Positions 49,721 through 61,200 of a stretch of DNA of 64,000 nucleotides are shown piece by piece; within the stretch, counting starts at the first letter, position 1; each line of letters starts with the position of its first letter. Source of the stretch: Branchiostoma floridae (Eukaryota > Chordata > Leptocardii > Amphioxiformes > Branchiostomatidae). The notes under the pieces were generated by a model, which was not told where the DNA came from, ran no database searches, and saw nothing but the letters and a program-made list of their open reading frames with translations. The stretch is from contig NC_049986.1 of assembly GCF_000003815.2 (NCBI RefSeq), positions 18,903,727 through 18,967,726 on the forward strand, in the 5' to 3' direction. Made by a program: the position numbers and the translations under genes.

Positions 49721-49792
49721 ACCACGGGTAAAAACATGTGGCAGTCCCCACTTGAGACCGGCGAACGGTGCATTTCTGAACACGAGTACAAA

Positions 49793-49869
49793 CACGTGGG
49801 GATCCCTATTTAAGTCCGACCAAAGGCACCTTTCTGATCACAAGTCGCAGCAGCAACCAACAGAAACAG
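49793..49869 (+). promoter_or_regulatory. SOUL gene 3 core promoter and 5' UTR exon
   Basis: CACGTG (49793-49798), TATTTAAG (49807-49814), then the untranslated exon GTCGCAGCAGCAACCAACAG ending at 49869 with donor GTGCGT. It is nearly identical to the block at 42339-42416. Upstream, about 49730-49785, is a second decayed copy in which TATTTAAG has become ACTTGAG. Confidence 0.7.
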
Positions 49870-50115
49870 GTGCGTAGCCTTTTGTTCGCCGTTTTGTACA
49901 TGAATTTTACATAAGATTTAACATACTATTATCTAACATACTACAACAATTTGGGAACAAAGCCTTTAGACACCCGGCTGATGTGCAACGGCTTCGGTCG
50001 TTTTTGGGATCGTCAATGACATTTTTAGACGACAATCACGCTTTTCATTGATGATTTCTGACAGATATCTAGTAGGCCTTTCAGTACATCCATATTTCTA
50101 TTCCTTACAGTCATC

Positions 50116-53100
50116 ATGCTACGGTACTGCCTTTTGGCCCTCGGGTGCGTGGTCTTCAGCCAAGTTGTTGTCGGGTAAGTTTAAAAAGAAGATTTTTTTC
50201 CAACGTGAATTTCCTCCGCGATAGAGTTGTTCACATGCACAATCTCGTGCTGCCGGATTCTGAGAAAATCCTCGGATGAACCAATTTATATACTAGTGCA
50301 ATTTTAGCTTTCGTCAGATTGATGTCAGCATCAGTAAGCAGTACGCTTTGATTTGTTTGATCAGTTGTGTAACAGGGTTTATTGGACCTTGTACCGCGTC
50401 CACCGTGCAAATGTGCAGAGTTGGCGTGAGCAAACAATCATGAAATCAAAATACTTGAACGATTTCTACTCTTATGAAATGAGAGCTACGGGACTTTACC
50501 ATCGCAGCATTTTGTATCTATCGTGTACAATACGAGTAACATGTCCGTAAGCTCTTTAATAGGTCAATCAAACAAAACTAAAGTGCTATTCATAATTCTA
50601 GTAACCTTAGAACTCAAGGAAGCCAGTCGATTCATACTGAATTTGCATTCCCTCACTAGATCTGAAAAGATCGTGGACCCAGTGTCAGAGAAGTGCAAGC
50701 GGATCGAATGCCCGGCCTACAAGACCATCAAGGAACATGACGGCTTCGAAGAGAGGCGTATCTTCCCAGGTAAGGCCTATGTCACATTTCAAAACCGGAG
50801 CCCGGCCGGGCAGCTTTCGGGAAAGAAACGTATGATTTAAAAAACACCAAACTACACAAGACATAGTAGAAAGAGAATAGTAATGGGCATTATTTGTGTA
50901 TATTTTTACGGATGCATTTGTATTTTTCGTTTCCACAAACAGCAAACAAATCCCCGATTTGGAAGTGTAAGGATTAGGTCACATTTCCAAAGCGGGGCCC
51001 GGACTGGATGTTTTAAGAAACGAAAAATTAAAATGTATACTTAGAAATATGCACATATTATGTCCATGCATCTTATTTTGACATTTTGTGTATTTGATGT
51101 CTTTTATATCATTCTTATTGCTCCCGAAAGTTGCCCGGCCGGGCCCCGGTTTGGAAATGTGATCTAAGCCTAACGTAGGCCCAAGGCTAACGTCAGGTTT
51201 TTCATAATCACTGTACTATATGCCCGTTCCTAAATGATTATGATTTATGTGAATGAAATGAAAATAACATGTAACGCTAATTCACTTTTATCCGCGGGGT
51301 AACCTATATCCGTTGTTTTTCAAAACAGGGTATTTAGGCACATCAAGTCGACGGGTACTGAAAATATTGCAATTTGAAACCAACGTCCGTCGACGTGATA
51401 TCCCCAAATAACCTGTTTTCAAAAGCAACGGATATAAGTTACCCAACGGATAAAGGTGAACTAGCGTTACTCTTACATACAGGCACGTGGGTGTGTAAGA
51501 AGTCTACTGGATGCTCCGCGACACAGACGAGTGCCGCCTTCATGTCCCTGTTCTACTACATTTCCGGCAGCAACAGCAAGAACGTGAAGATTGACATGAC
51601 AGCTCCTGTAATACGGAAAGTAAGAGAGACCTCTCTTTTTCTGCCAACTGTTTACCGCCTAAAGTGGCTTGAAATGACCGAGTGGTGGTATCTCCCTGCA
51701 CTTGAGGCAACGGTGTGGCACTGCGGGGGTTCGGAAGATTTTCAGAGATAAAGAAAGAATTTTCTTACGTTTTGTGTATTTTGTTGTCTTCTTAGTCATA
51801 CTTTGACAATATCTAAAGCGTAAAAAATAATCTAAAATACGTACAACAGTGCCAAAGTGAACGAACCCCACAGTGCCGCACCGGTGCCACAAGTGCAGTG
51901 AGATACCACCCTAAGACAGTGGGTACGAGTTCGACAGGTCACTTGTTCGATTCGTGACAATTCTATCCGTGGCAACGTCACTTTACATGACCTTACTCGC
52001 TCCACCGAGATGTAAAACGGGATACCTGGCTTCGGTTGGGGAGGTGAACGGCGGTGGAAGGAGGGGGATGGGCTCCACCTTTAATACCTTACCTAGACAC
52101 AGTGGATAACAATCAACTGCTCCTACAGCCTCAAAAAGTCTGTGAAACTACCTTTTCCCAACTTAACATTCCTTTACTTCCATTGCCAACCATGACAGCC
52201 GGCAGTAATATACGGTAACTGTTTCTTTGATATGGCACTTTGGCGATAGAGTTTGTCACCAGAAGCTAGTTTCCTTTTAGAAATCACATGTATTTCTAAA
52301 ATTTGCATCGCCCTGTGTTATTGATGAAATCCTTCCCAACTTACCAGTCCATCTTGCCGTGTAGGTGCGCCCAGCCGACCTGGATCGAGAAGGCTGTGAC
52401 AAGGAGATCAAGACTTGCTTCTGGCTGCCGGAGAAGCATCAGGAGGACCCTCCCCAGCCTACTGAAGACGGGGTGGGTAACTTCAGTCTCTCTATCAGAA
52501 TCTCCAGGGACGTTATATTCTTCTGTACAACGTCCTTGGTATCTCTGATGATTCTGGTGTTTCGCAAAAGTGTCTAGAAGTCTTGCATCTTTACCATATT
52601 CGGACCTGTATATCGGGAGGCATCCTGGTCCATGTTTCGCAATGTCCAGCAAACCGTAGTTTTCTCTCGAAATCTCCAGAACGGCTTGATATGTTGACTG
52701 TTTAGCTATACAGGAATGTATGCTTGTCCCGGTGGCTCGATGCTCCCGCCGCACCAATCACTCACAAACGTTGCAGGCCATCGCGTGCAGGAACAACTAC
52801 TACAGGCTCTCGTTCTTCCCTCGGACCATCAGAGAGTGGAATGGACTTGAGCCTGGTGTGGCGGAGGCGGGGTCTCTCTCCCAGTTCAAAACTGAGCTGG
52901 GGAGGACCCTGCTGCATTGAGCCACCCCCACACGTCTTGTATATATATGTTCTATTAGCCCACTTAATTCACCTGTCCGTCTTTTGCACACACAAAATCA
53001 GTTTGTTGTCATTGTCCCCACCCTACAGGTGTTTCTGTACAAGAGTCGCGGTCCTGTAGCCTATGTTCTGACGTACAGCGGAGGAGAAATGGGAAGAGAT

Positions 53101-56100
53101 GAGGAGTTTGTCCAAAGGGCGAAGGAATTCATGAGCAAACTGGACGGGCAAGGTCTCAAGTACAAACGGGTATGTCTGATTTCTTTGTTGGTCATCTTTG
53201 GCGCTTAGTCATAGAAATGCAGTGATGATCCTTGTACATTATAAACATCTTATTGCGACTTCTAACAACTTTTGACCCGTTTCTGACGTCACACATGCAA
53301 AATGTCACATGTCCAGGGCACTTAGGTCAGAGAGCTGAAGAACATTAAGTGAGTCATTCCGGCGAGTCAAAATTTGTGAGCAGGAAAACAGCTTAAACTT
53401 TTATTTTAATCTTGACCTAAATAAACTTGATCTCAACAGAGGCCTAATCTTAACAAGGCGTAGAAGATACAGTGAATTCGCTGTGTTGTAGAAGGATTTT
53501 ATACACTTTATTGTACATTTATTCGTTCATTTTTGTCGCCTCCCAAGGAGTACGTGAAATCTGTGGGGTACGACGGACCGGGCGTTCCGGACAGCGAACG
53601 CGTGAGAGAAATCTGGCTCATCAAACCAGAAGAGTAAGAACCTCTTTTTAAAAACTCTTTATTTGGATGAAGGAGAATTCTTATTACACAACCCATGGGT
53701 ATTAACATTGCTTACGTTTCGATATCTCTCAGACACCTTCGTCAGAGCTTCTAACTGGAGTTCTGTTTCCCACCGCTATATGTTGTCATACTCAAGTACT
53801 GCGATATAAACACCAAGTCATACACCACAGAAAACATCACAACCGACATAAAACATAATTAGGTCACAGAGTATGTTACCTACGGCCACTTGTTTATTTA
53901 GCTGTTAGTGTAGTGTGCGACTCTGGTGTACTATTTGATTGGCTATGTACAGGTTTTAAACTAAAACATGTCTATATAGAATGTCTTTATATCTTATATT
54001 TGGTACCTATGTAGGTCTTGATGACACCTCTAAATGATTAGATTTGGGGCTTCCTAGCGGCATGGTACAGTGAGTAGTTTGTAAGTCGATGTGCTCGGTA
54101 CAGTACTGCAGCAGATCAGAACTTCATGTTTTGTAACGCGTGTTCTGATCATGAACTGGTCACGATTTTTGAGTTGTAGATAGTAATCTCCAAGCAGATC
54201 TTGCTGTGGAATAAGTTAGTATCATAATCTTGTGAAGGAGTCTAATCGTCAGAGGAGTTGTGGCCAATGAAACTCTTCTGCCGGATAAACTCCTTCCCAA
54301 TCGGAAGTTTGTTTGTTTGTTTGTTTCGATCTCTATTAGACTTCACAATACTATCTTATGCCACAAGTTACAAGTTATGATACTATCTTATACCACAAGT
54401 TACAAGTTATGATACTATCTTATGCCACAGCAAGATCTGCTTGGAGATTAGATAGATATGTCCTGGAGAGAAGTGACATTAGTTTGGGTCGCCAAGTCAT
54501 TCCTTCACAAACAGCAAACTCATAATAATCATGTTCAATGTCTTCCCCACCCAGATCCCAGCAGCCCGACTGGTGTAACCTGGAGTGTCCTGGGTTTGAT
54601 ACTGAGAGCACCACAGACGACTATGAAGTCAGGAAGTACGAGAGCACCAAGTGGGTCTCCACTAAGATCAGCAGCGCCAACTACGGCATCGCCAGCATGC
54701 GGGGATTCTGGAAGCTGTTCGCCTATATCGGTGGAGCAAACGAAGACGGTAAGATATACTTCTTCAGGACATTACAATTAATATTTATTCCTCATAATCC
54801 TATATCTTCAAGCATGTATGCTTGTCTGTTATCTAGAGATAGAGAATATCCACATTTTTTTATGCTAAGCCTTCTTTATTTTTCCATTCCTTGTTCTCAT
54901 TTCAACCCAACTTTTGACAGAAGGGCCAAATTTTATGATTTTCAAAGAACCTACCACACTGTACTATTTGTAAACAGAGGAAGACTGAGGCAAAGTAGTA
55001 AATTACGCTGAAATATAAAACAATGCACTGAAAGCTAAAGCTTTACGGCCGCATCCCTCCGTATATTATTCAAAGTTTTGTCATTTTTGACAAAATATAC
55101 CACAACTACTGTATGGACATTTCACACATTGCACGCTCTACACCCTGACACATGTCGGGTTCCTGATATTTGGCCGTGTGCCTACGTAAAATCCTCTTCC
55201 CAACATTCCCATCTCTGGTTATAAACTCACACACAACTTACAAACTTGAAAGCACACCGAACAAGCAAACAAACATACAAACAGACAGACGGACAGGCCG
55301 AAAACAATACCTCTGTTTTCACGGAGGTAATGCGATTGTTTTGTGATTCTTGTTTATCATCTTCGTCCATGACAGGAGTTAAGATCGAGATGACCCAGCC
55401 CGTGCTGATAAAGATCCCTGAGGAGACGACCTGGTGGTTCTGGAAGGAGTACACCGTCTCCTTCATGCTGCCCCGCGAGCACTGGGACAACCCGCCCATG
55501 CCGACCAATGATGATGTAAGTTCAGATCCATGTTGAGCCCTCATTCCACTACTAGTCCAGGAGGAGATACCTGAAAAAAAATGCACACCCTGTACATATT
55601 TAGTTCACTATCATAGAATGATTGCGCGATGTCTCCAGATCATTTTAAGGTACATGTGTGTCGTTCTATGGCCCAGGTGGGACATCATAGTTCTATGTCT
55701 CTTTATGCAAATTTATGCAAATTAGGCGACCATTTCTAAGCCTCTTTTTAAGACTCTTCTCCTGGACTATAGACGTAGATCTTGCTGCGACGTCGCTGTG
55801 GCCTAACGTCGATTTGCACAACCCTTGACTGGAATATCAGGCGAAATAATGGGAAAGTATGACAGAAAAGACGACAATACACACAAACAAACAAAAAAGA
55901 TTTGTTGGAAATTCGTTGAGCGCTGAGCCAAATTTAAGGTGCTCTCTTACTGCACTTGCGTCAAGCACTGTTTTGTTATTTTCTCCGATTTCTTATAACT
56001 TAGATATTGTGTAATACGTAAAAGTATGACTTAGAAGACAACAAAATGCACAAAAAAGTAAGAAAATTCTATCTTTATCTCTGAAATTTGCTGAGTATCT

Positions 56101-56842
56101 TTCTAACCTCGTAGTGACGCAAGCTTGACGCAAGTGCAGTGAGAGTACACAGGTGACAATATCTAGTAGGTTCTTACATTCCCCTCATCGTATGTCAGGT
56201 GCCATTACAGTTTGTTAACCCTACCTCCTCCACACCTTAACGGTGGATCGAACTCAAAACTACGATTCATCCACAATTGTTAACACACTGATCACTTTCC
56301 CCAGGTGTACATCGACAACATGCCAGCCATGACAGCGTACGTGAAGGTGTATGGCGGCTGGGCTAACGGCTGGAATACCAACTCTCACCGCCAGGGGGTG
56401 GAGCAGAAACTGGCTGAGGAAGGCCGTAGTTTCGAGGACAGCTTCTACTTCTCTGCGGCGTATAATGCGTACGTAGACAAAGGCATTGTTTCTTAAGCAT
56501 ACATGGGTACAGTCATATATACAACTGGGTAATATGGTATGATATCAAATCATGACCGTGTTATCATGAATTCTTATAGTACGTGAACATACTAGACGTC
56601 GAAAGCGATAGAAAGGGTATCGTCTTTCTAGTTTGTCTTTATTCAAATGTCAAAATTTTGCAATGTGAAACTACCTTCCATGCACTTAACACTCCCGCGA
56701 TACCCTATTTTTATATACAACGGATATAGGTTACCCTACAGATAAAGGTGAACTAACGTTATATTTTCTGTTTTCCAGTCCTTTTGAGATGACCAACCGC
56801 CGTAACGAAGTCTGGGTGCTTGAGAGCAACGGCAGGAAGTAA
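50116..56842 (+). CDS. SOUL gene 3: leader, B-type then A-type SOUL domain (400 aa if fully spliced)
   Basis: Exons 50116-50174, 50660-50769, 51483-51619, 52365-52472, 53029-53169, 53548-53633, 54555-54748, 55376-55515, 56305-56468 and 56779-56842. The leader (MLRYCLLALGCVVFSQVVVG) is almost that of gene 2. Then comes a B domain (CKRIECPAY, GFEERRIF, CxxxxxC and GCDKEIKTC pairs, LPEKHQEDPP, YDGPGVP, REIWLIK) and an A domain (WCNLECPGF, IEMTQPVLIK, FEMTNRRNEVWVL). The exon at 53548 ends in GAAGAGTAAGA: read through, it stops at TAA (53635-53637), giving a 214-aa one-domain protein; spliced at the GTAAGA within it, it joins the A exons in frame. The leader is also in phase with 54555, allowing a 206-aa A-only form. 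The A exons have no leader of their own and no AATAAA was seen between the domains, so one transcription unit is likelier than two genes. Which forms exist is not known. Confidence 0.75.
50771..50969. mobile_element. MITE family 6 (CCGGGGCCCGGCCGGG subterminal), copy 1
   Basis: Begins AAGGCCTATGTCACATTTC with AACCGGAGCCCGGCCGGGC inside, and ends with a decayed inverse (GATTTGGAAGTGTAAGG). It starts at the second or third base of the intron, so most of the splice donor of SOUL gene 3 exon 2 is element sequence. Confidence 0.7.
50970..51172. mobile_element. MITE family 6, copy 2
   Basis: Left ATTAGGTCACATTTCCAAAG with CGGGGCCCGG; right CCCGGCCGGGCCCCGGTTTG, then GGAAATGTGATCTAAGCC. The ends are inverted over about 35 bp. 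It abuts copy 1. Confidence 0.85.
51272..51469. mobile_element. MITE family 2, full copy ending at a splice acceptor
   Basis: TAACGCTAATTCACTTTTAT and AAAGGTGAACTAGCGTTA are inverted ends, with ATATCCGTTG / CAACGGATAT next and a central GTCGACGG / CCGTCGAC core. The element stops 13 bp before exon 3 of SOUL gene 3 (51483). Confidence 0.9.
51684..51910. mobile_element. MITE family 5, copy 2
   Basis: GGTGGTATCTCCCTGCACTT and AAGTGCAGTGAGATACCACC are near-perfect inverted ends, with GCACTGCGGGGGTTCG / CGAACCCCACAGTGC inside. It lies 65 bp after exon 3 of SOUL gene 3. Confidence 0.9.
52724..52920 (+). mobile_element. LINE fragment (C-terminal part of a CR1/jockey-type ORF2)
   Basis: The frame reads RNNYYRLSFFPRTIREWNGL and then SLSQFKTEL before a stop. 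This matches the tail of the reverse-transcriptase frame at 60331-61434 (SYFPRTIVEWNLL, SLGSFKERL). Only the 3' end of the element is present, as is usual for 5'-truncated LINE copies. It lies in intron 4 of SOUL gene 3, just before exon 53029. Confidence 0.75.
54184..54450. mobile_element. MITE family 3, well preserved copy
   Basis: Perfect 25-bp inverted ends starting TAATCTCCAAGCAGATCTTG. Inside, near the right end, a 34-bp piece (GATACTATCTTATGCCACAA) is repeated about three times. It lies between the B-type and A-type exons of SOUL gene 3, about 100 bp before 54555. Confidence 0.9.
55938..56150. mobile_element. MITE family 5, copy 3
   Basis: GGTGCTCTCTTACTGCACTT at the left and AAGTGCAGTGAGAGTAC at the right, with the family core AGTATGACTTAGAAGACAAC. 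It lies in the third intron of the A-type part of SOUL gene 3. Confidence 0.8.
56661..56761. mobile_element. MITE family 2, right half, ending at a splice acceptor
   Basis: ACGGATATAGGTTACCC and GATAAAGGTGAACTAACG identify the right half. The end lies 17 bp before the last exon of SOUL gene 3 (56779). Its ACTAAC (56752-56757) matches the strongest branch-point consensus and sits about 20 bp before the acceptor AG. Confidence 0.8.
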
Positions 56843-57059
56843 ACTTTGGAACTTCGTCCGACCAGCAGACCTTCAAATAGCCTATCGTGGTCTCAAATTC
56901 TCAAATCTGTAGGAATTGTTTTCGATGTGCATGTATATTTTTGATACCACTCACTTGTCTAATGAAACGTTGTTGTATGTATTGTGTGAAAATTATTTTC
57001 TTTCAAAATCGTTTCAAAGATTTTTTTCTTCTTCTTCTTTGTACGCCTTGCTCATTCTG

Positions 57060-57065
57060 AATAAA
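57060..57065 (+). terminator. Poly(A) signal AATAAA, SOUL gene 3
   Basis: The hexamer lies about 220 bp after the stop codon at 56842. Confidence 0.65.
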
Positions 57066-57499
57066 GCAACATTCAGTCCTATGTACATTTTAAGTCTCGT
57101 TGACGTCTCCTTTCATATTGTAGAATAAGGTATAATGTATAAGTCTTCCCTGATCACTTATTGTCGTTATGTTTTTAAGCATTACTGAGAAAAGGAGAAT
57201 ATTCATTTATTGATCATCTTAATTAAAATGCATAACACAAAAACTATTCCATAGACGTAAGTTCAAATACGTGCGAACTCATTATCATTACCCAGTCCTC
57301 ATCCACACCACACACGTGTCCACAAAATTGGTAGTTCCGCTGCCCTACAACGGAAAGGGAGTCAAAATCTACTAATCTACCAACTAGATATCATCAAAAT
57401 TCATGCAGGAATTTTCAGAACAGGCAAACAAGCAAAGAGTCACGCCGACAGACGAGCACGTAAACACCCTTATTGGATCTCTATACATACGAACGTACG

Positions 57500-57615
57500 T
57501 AATTGACCTCACGTTTACCGAATACGTGTACAAATATTAGCTGTCTTGGCGGCATATATTTCTACAGAATCATACATTTCTGAACACAAATTGCAGTGGA
57601 GCTCTTCAATGAGAG
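57500..57615 (+). promoter_or_regulatory. Decayed promoter and 5' UTR exon of SOUL gene 4
   Basis: TGACCTCACGTTTACCGAA, a near E-box ATACGTGTACAAA and ATACATTTCTGAACACAAAT follow the order seen before genes 2 and 3, but TATTTAAG is not intact (CATATATTT instead). A possible untranslated exon ends at 57615 with donor GTAACC. The coding exon follows an acceptor at 58238. Confidence 0.4.
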
Positions 57616-58240
57616 GTAACCATTTTCGTTGCTTATTGTATAGAGGACACTGATCGCAAACAAATATAAGGTAACCACCTTAGTAGGTAGGGGCTTGAAG
57701 ATGAGTATCATTGTCGTCGTGTGTAGCTATAAAATTTATTTTTGCTTAGAAATCTGTCATAGTCTTCGTGCATCAACTTGTAGCCTGAGTACCGTATTTC
57801 ACAGTTACTTTGTGGTGTGGGCAAGTCATTTTGAGAAAATGTGAACAGCTTGGAGGGTTCCAGGCTAGGAGTAACGTTACTTAACTTTCTACGCGATAGG
57901 TTAATACCTCTTTTATCTACCGTCTTAGGGACTTCCCTCGTCAAATGTCATTAATTAGACATTCTGATACACATCTGCTTTGTGAAGGTGGTTATGATAA
58001 TTGAAAGTTTATCTGCAAGTTCATGCCCGGATGTTAATTGCAAGTACATGGAAGAAACATAGGGAACATATATGTGACAATGGATAGCGATAAACATCAT
58101 CGTACTGCTACTATTGAGACTACTTGAATACTAGTGTTTGCTATTTCTAAACAGGTTGGGTTTGAAATTCAACAACGCTTGAAGAAGTCTAGCCCGGTGA
58201 AAAGTTAGCTTTCCTCAACATTATTTGTTAAACTCTAGCC

Positions 58241-61200
58241 ATGATGTTACGGCACTGTCTCCACGCCCTGGCGTGTGTGGCCTTGTGTCAGGCAGCGAGA
58301 ATCGTCCAGCCACCGTCTGAGTCCACAGAGCAAAACACGAGGTGGGTGGAAGAAATCTCATTTTGCTTACCTGGTAATATGTGCAATACAAATTCACTGA
58401 TTTTCAGACAACTTATTTCTTCAGCTAACCATGTGGTTGTAGCCTTTGGTCGTTGACGTCTTGATCTGAGGAAGAGAAATGTTGTGCAACTCAAATCGAA
58501 CAAAGATGACGCCATGTTTGAACGATCTTTACACCGTGAATAAAACCCCGTTGATTGACGTCTCTTTGTTCTAACACGTAGATCACTCTTAATAATCAAT
58601 AATAAATTCGACTTCTCTCACTTGAGCCGCGACGACAGACATGGAAACTTATATACATGTATATATATATTAAGTTTGGAGTCGCAATGTCCCATTTCCA
58701 CCAGACGGCGATCGCGCTGCGAACTCAGTCATGAGACCTACATCATGCAAAATGTAAAAGTAGGACTAGAAAGACAACAAAACAACAAAAGTGATCTGTT
58801 TTTGAACATGTTTTATAAATTTGTTGAAGGGTGTCATATTCTAGTCAAAACAAGATAAAATTCAATTGATAAACCTTGAGGAGCATGCTCAGATCAAACC
58901 ACGTGACCGTATTGGCTCGTGATTTTTCTTCTTTAAATGTTGACATAAGCTTTGACCTTAGAAACCAGCTTACCAGGTAAAACTATTGTTGATCACGTTG
59001 CATGACGGGGTGGTAGATAAGGATAAGGGGTCGTTTATATGTTTGGGTAAAACAATATGAAATGGGTACACACACGTACAGCATCTTCACGTGGCCTCTC
59101 AAAAATCTCGCCAACAATGTGACCATTTTTAGTGCTTGTTCTGCTCTACCTCCAAGAGCAACGTTTTCTACGAAAACTGCCTCTTTCTCTTGTGCTTTGA
59201 AAGAGGCATCTCATTTCCAAGTTACACTAGGAATCTGAGCATTATTTGCTAATTTTCTTATATTTTGCTTGTATTGATTTCGTCTATTGTTAATGTCTGG
59301 GATCGGGACAACATTGGCAGGGCAACACTGAAAAACGACTAATATAGGCGACATGTATCCCCCAGGTTAAATATACAAAGAAACATATGCCATGCAACAC
59401 CCCCATTCCACAAGGATGCAACCTCGCTGCGATCGTGCTGCGACTTCAAATTTGACATGTCACTCAAAGATTTTCATAGATGAAGTTTTTACGATTTGTG
59501 CGTTTTGTGTCTTCAGTCGTACCTTTAATCCTGTTTGATGCGTGAGGTTGGTGCGTATGGAATTCTTAGCCTCTACCAGGCTCCACAGGTCGCTGGAAAA
59601 TAGTACAAATTGGACAAATAAATATAAATGTTAGAGAAGTTAGCTATAGCTGTCCGACGTGTATGCCTTGACCATGTAATATTTGTACAAGTTTTATAAT
59701 TTCTCAGCGACCTGTGGAGCCTGGTAGTGCCTATTAAAGCAATCTATACGGACCTCATACGGACTTTTTTGGATTTGTGCGTTTTGTGTCTCTTTAGTCG
59801 TACCTTTACATTTTGCCCACACCTGGGTGAAGTGAGGAAGGTTGCGTAAAATGCCTTTTCAGGGGCCCAACGGTGGCACGGCGAGTATCGAACTCGGGAC
59901 CTTAAGGTTCCGAGCTCAACACTCGGTTGCACCACACACGACGTGAGACATTTTGGTATGAAGCACTCTTTCTCTTTATCCATATAGGAAACAGCCAGAA
60001 TTTTGTAGCCTGGAGTGTCTGGACTTTGACAGCGTCTGTGAGACGGACGACTATGAAATACGGAAGTACACAGAAGCGAAGTGGGTGTCTACTACAGTCA
60101 CCGACATCAACCTCGCCAAGGCAGGCATGCGCGGCTTCAGAAGGCTGTCCAAGTATATCGATGAAGAAAACGATGCTGGTAGGGTATTTGTTCTATGATT
60201 GGAAATCAATGTTATTTATTCACAAGTTCAATAGCAATATAACATAGAATCTGCACTTAGAAAATAAACTGAACCTGCACCTAGAAAATGACCCCCTTCC
60301 CTAGTATCTGAGCCCTCAACATAATGAGGTTTGGCGCTTGAACGAAGAAGAAGAAGAATCGCAGCAGACGTTTCGATGATCACCTGTCTTATAGCCTCTA
60401 CCTATGGAATTCAAGGTACTACACTTAACTGGCTGAAGGCTTTCCTGACGAATAGAGAGCAAACGGTAGTGGTGGAAGGGAAGGCCTCAGCTCCAGTTAA
60501 AGTAGCGTCGGGAGTTCCACAAGGGACTGTGCTGGGACCATTGCTCTTCCTCTTGTACATAAACGACTTGCCAGACCAGCTCGATTCAAGTGTGAGGTTA
60601 TTCGCTGATGATTGTCTGTTATATATAGAGGTATCCACACAAAATGATTCACAAGTTCTTCAGAAAGATCTGAACACCCTGGAAGAATGGCAAAGGAAAT
60701 GGCTTATGCAGTTCAATCCTGATAAGTGCTATATCATGCACATAACGAACAAACGAACACCAAATGTGTCCTCTTACCAGTTTTGTGGTCAGACATTAGA
60801 AACCACAAAACCCCACCCATACCTGGGTGTTACACTAACAACTGGGCTGAAGTGGGGTGTCCATGTTAACAAAATAACAACCAAGGCTAAACAGACATTG
60901 GGAGTAATCAAACGCAACTTGTGGGCATGCCCAACCAGGGTAAAATCACTTGCATACACATCACTAGTAAGACCTAACCTTGAGTATGCCGCTTCAGTAT
61001 GGGACCCGTATACAAAGAAAGACAAAGATAAACTTGAAAGGGTACAGAACCAAGCTGCCCGATTCTGCACAAACAACTATAACAGGGATTCTAGTGTTAC
61101 CAAAATGAAAACAGATTTGCAGTGGATGTCACTTGAAGATAGAAGGAAAATGTCCAGACTTTCCATGATGTACAAAATGACCAATAAACTGGTGGACGTA

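Noticed and set aside
52341-52757. Minus-strand frame of 138 codons
   Set aside because: Antisense shadow of the SOUL exon at 52365-52472 and of the LINE fragment; no splice or family support.
50116-53637. SOUL gene 3 B cassette as an ordinary independent gene ending at 53637, with a separate gene at 54555
   Set aside because: Not excluded, but the second set of exons has no leader or promoter between 53640 and 54555 and the stop lies inside a usable donor, so I list one locus and give the alternatives.
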